Of a stretch of DNA of 34,275 nt, positions 32,981 through 34,275 are shown piece after piece. The stretch's first letter is position 1; each line of letters starts with the position of its first letter. This DNA is from Azolla pinnata (lineage: Eukaryota; Streptophyta; Polypodiopsida; Salviniales; Salviniaceae). Position numbers and translations under genes: made by a program. The notes beneath the pieces were generated by a model. That model was given only the letters and a program-made list of their open reading frames with translations. It was not told the DNA's origin and searched no databases. Location: positions 10,923-45,197 of the forward strand of contig JBBBWG010031454.1 in NCBI GenBank assembly GCA_037176905.1, written 5' to 3'.

Positions 32981-34275
32981 GATCTTCCTCCGCCGGCCTG
33001 CGGCGCTGCCGTCGAGCCCTTCTTGGAGTTCATCAACGCGATGCTCATGGACGAGACGTTCTCCTCGTCCGCGGACATGGAGTGCTGCTCCCCCAGCTGG
33101 CCCCTGCAGCAAAGCTTCCTCAACATCTTCGATGGCTTCAACCAGATCTTGGAGCGGCCGCAGGGATCGGCAGCCATGGTGGGTGCGCAGGGCAGGAGCA
33201 TGGATGATGGCCCACATCGCTCCTCGGAGGCAGGTGGGATCATCGACTACTACACCACCATGAATGGGTACGGCGATGGTCGAGGCGATGCGCCAGAGAT
33301 GGGCCACATCTGCGCGAATGGCGGCGAGGATGGGGAATCGGTGGACGCCGCTGCAGTAGGCGCGATGGGGCCGATGGCCATGGCGCGCGAGGCCCATCTA
33401 CGCAAGAATCGAGAAGATGATGATGATGACGACGACGACGATGATGATGATGATGGTGGTGATTCGGAGGAGGTTCAGATGGGAGGCGGTGGAGAGCTGC
33501 ACAAGGCGGCGGCGGCGGCGGCGAAGAGCGCGGGTGCGGTGGTGGATCCGGAGATGTATGCGGAGATCGCGAGGTCGCTCCTGAGCAGCGAGATGGGGAA
33601 TCTGGCGACGAACCGCAGCTCGTCGTCGTGGGAGCGGGATGAGGACGGGCAGAGGAGCTTAAGGATTCGGAGCGGTGCGAGTGTGAGGCCGAAGGGGAGG
33701 AGGTACCCGTGGGAAGAGGCTGGGAGGGAAGGGCAAGGGCGGGGGGCCCGGCATGGAGCCGCGGGCCGGTGGCGGCCGCGCCCGGTGGCGGCTGCGACGG
33801 CGAGCACGAATTACCTGTCGGGAAGCGGGGGCAGGAGGAGGAGGCGGTGGGACGGGGACGAGGACGAGGACGAGGACGAGGTGAGCTTTGTGGAGAACGA
33901 GGACCTCGGGGCGGAGGCGCTGGCGAGGCTGCATAGCCCAAGTGGGTGCTGGATCATCGGATCGGCCTCATCCGCATCCTCATCCTCATCCTCCACCGCC
34001 TCACCACCGCCATCATCGGCATCATCAGCATCGGCATCAGCATCAGCAGCATCGGCATCATCAGCATCATCATCGGCATCGTCATCAGCATCATCATCGG
34101 CTACGGCTACTGCGGCGACGGCGACGGCGACGGCTAGTGCCAGCAGTACGAATGGGGATGAGGCGGCGGCGGATCTGCGGGAGCTGCTGATGAGGTGCGC
34201 GCGCGCGATGGCGGAGGGCGACGCGAAGAAGGCGGGCCGGCTGCTGGCGGAGGTGCGGGGCCGCGGCGCGTCGCC
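32816..34275 (+). CDS. GRAS family transcription factor, N-terminal part (runs off window)
   Basis: Plant GRAS proteins are transcriptional regulators. Only the first 486 codons are present, in one intronless frame open to the window edge. The N-terminus is disordered and full of homopolymers: a His/Gln start, 11 consecutive Gln at 32945-32977, 13 Asp near 33417-33455, an Ala run near 33508, an Asp/Glu patch near 33855-33880, and a long Ser/Ala tract at about 33963-34140. Within it are two more conserved-looking segments, EPFLEFINAMLMDE and DPEMYAEIARSLLSSE. The first resembles the short N-terminal motif (YINQMLMEE type) of scarecrow-like/LISCL members. At about residue 453 the sequence becomes DLRELLMRCARAMAEGDAKK, the start of leucine-heptad repeat I of the GRAS domain. 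A second ATG at 32870 (M19) has better context (ACCATGGC). Subfamily cannot be fixed without the rest of the domain. Confidence 0.87.

Noticed and set aside
33240..33941. Minus-strand 233-codon Pro/His-rich frame
   Set aside because: Antisense of the GC-rich GRAS exon. High GC leaves few stops in any frame, and the plus frame leads into a genuine GRAS domain.

Overview
This window is nuclear DNA from a land plant. The genes are split by AT-rich GT-AG introns of about 80 to 1200 bp, several 5' exons are GC-rich, CCCTAAA telomere-type repeats are present, and every recognised gene has a clear plant counterpart. The very GC-rich start of the last gene would suit a monocot, but I cannot place the species. 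I see no bacterial, organellar, viral or transposase coding sequence.

Layout, left to right. (1) Around 136-903, minus strand: the 5' part of an extremely acidic, low-complexity protein I cannot name. (2) 904-2803: intergenic, with a 29-bp palindrome-rich tandem repeat and a decayed repeat field. (3) 2804-10514, minus: a 17-exon gene for an EDEM-type class I alpha-mannosidase (GH47, MNS4/MNS5 type), rebuilt completely as 625 aa. (4) 11596-16931, minus: a 7-exon TruA/PUS1-family tRNA pseudouridine synthase, 503 aa. (5) 18230-21399, plus: a remorin-family gene. Its last four exons are secure (375 aa from 19166); its 5' end is not. (6) 22721-27586, plus: a 10-exon GPI-anchored aspartic protease of the APF1-like type, 546-560 aa. 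(7) 28191-29092: a 40-bp telomere-like minisatellite running into (8) 29235-30930, plus: GAR1, the RGG-domain subunit of H/ACA snoRNPs, 5 exons, 210 aa. (9) 30931-32815: intergenic, with a threefold tandem repeat. (10) 32816 to the window end, plus: the first 486 codons of a GRAS transcription factor, cut as its GRAS domain begins.

The exon models of EDEM, the pseudouridine synthase, APF1 and GAR1 each join in frame at every splice junction with family motifs in order, so these look like intact genes. They need not work together. EDEM acts in ER glycoprotein quality control, APF1 and remorin at the cell surface or plasma membrane, and the synthase and GAR1 both serve pseudouridylation, one as a stand-alone enzyme and one as part of an RNA-guided complex.

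The most unusual content is local repeat expansion next to or inside these genes. Examples are the telomere-like array against GAR1, about 120-bp repeats in GAR1 intron 4, a 200-bp tandem duplication plus a (GAT)n run in APF1 intron 1, a repeat family that supplies the APF1 stop codon, and homopolymer tracts in the GRAS N-terminus. I found no convincing undescribed multi-gene system.
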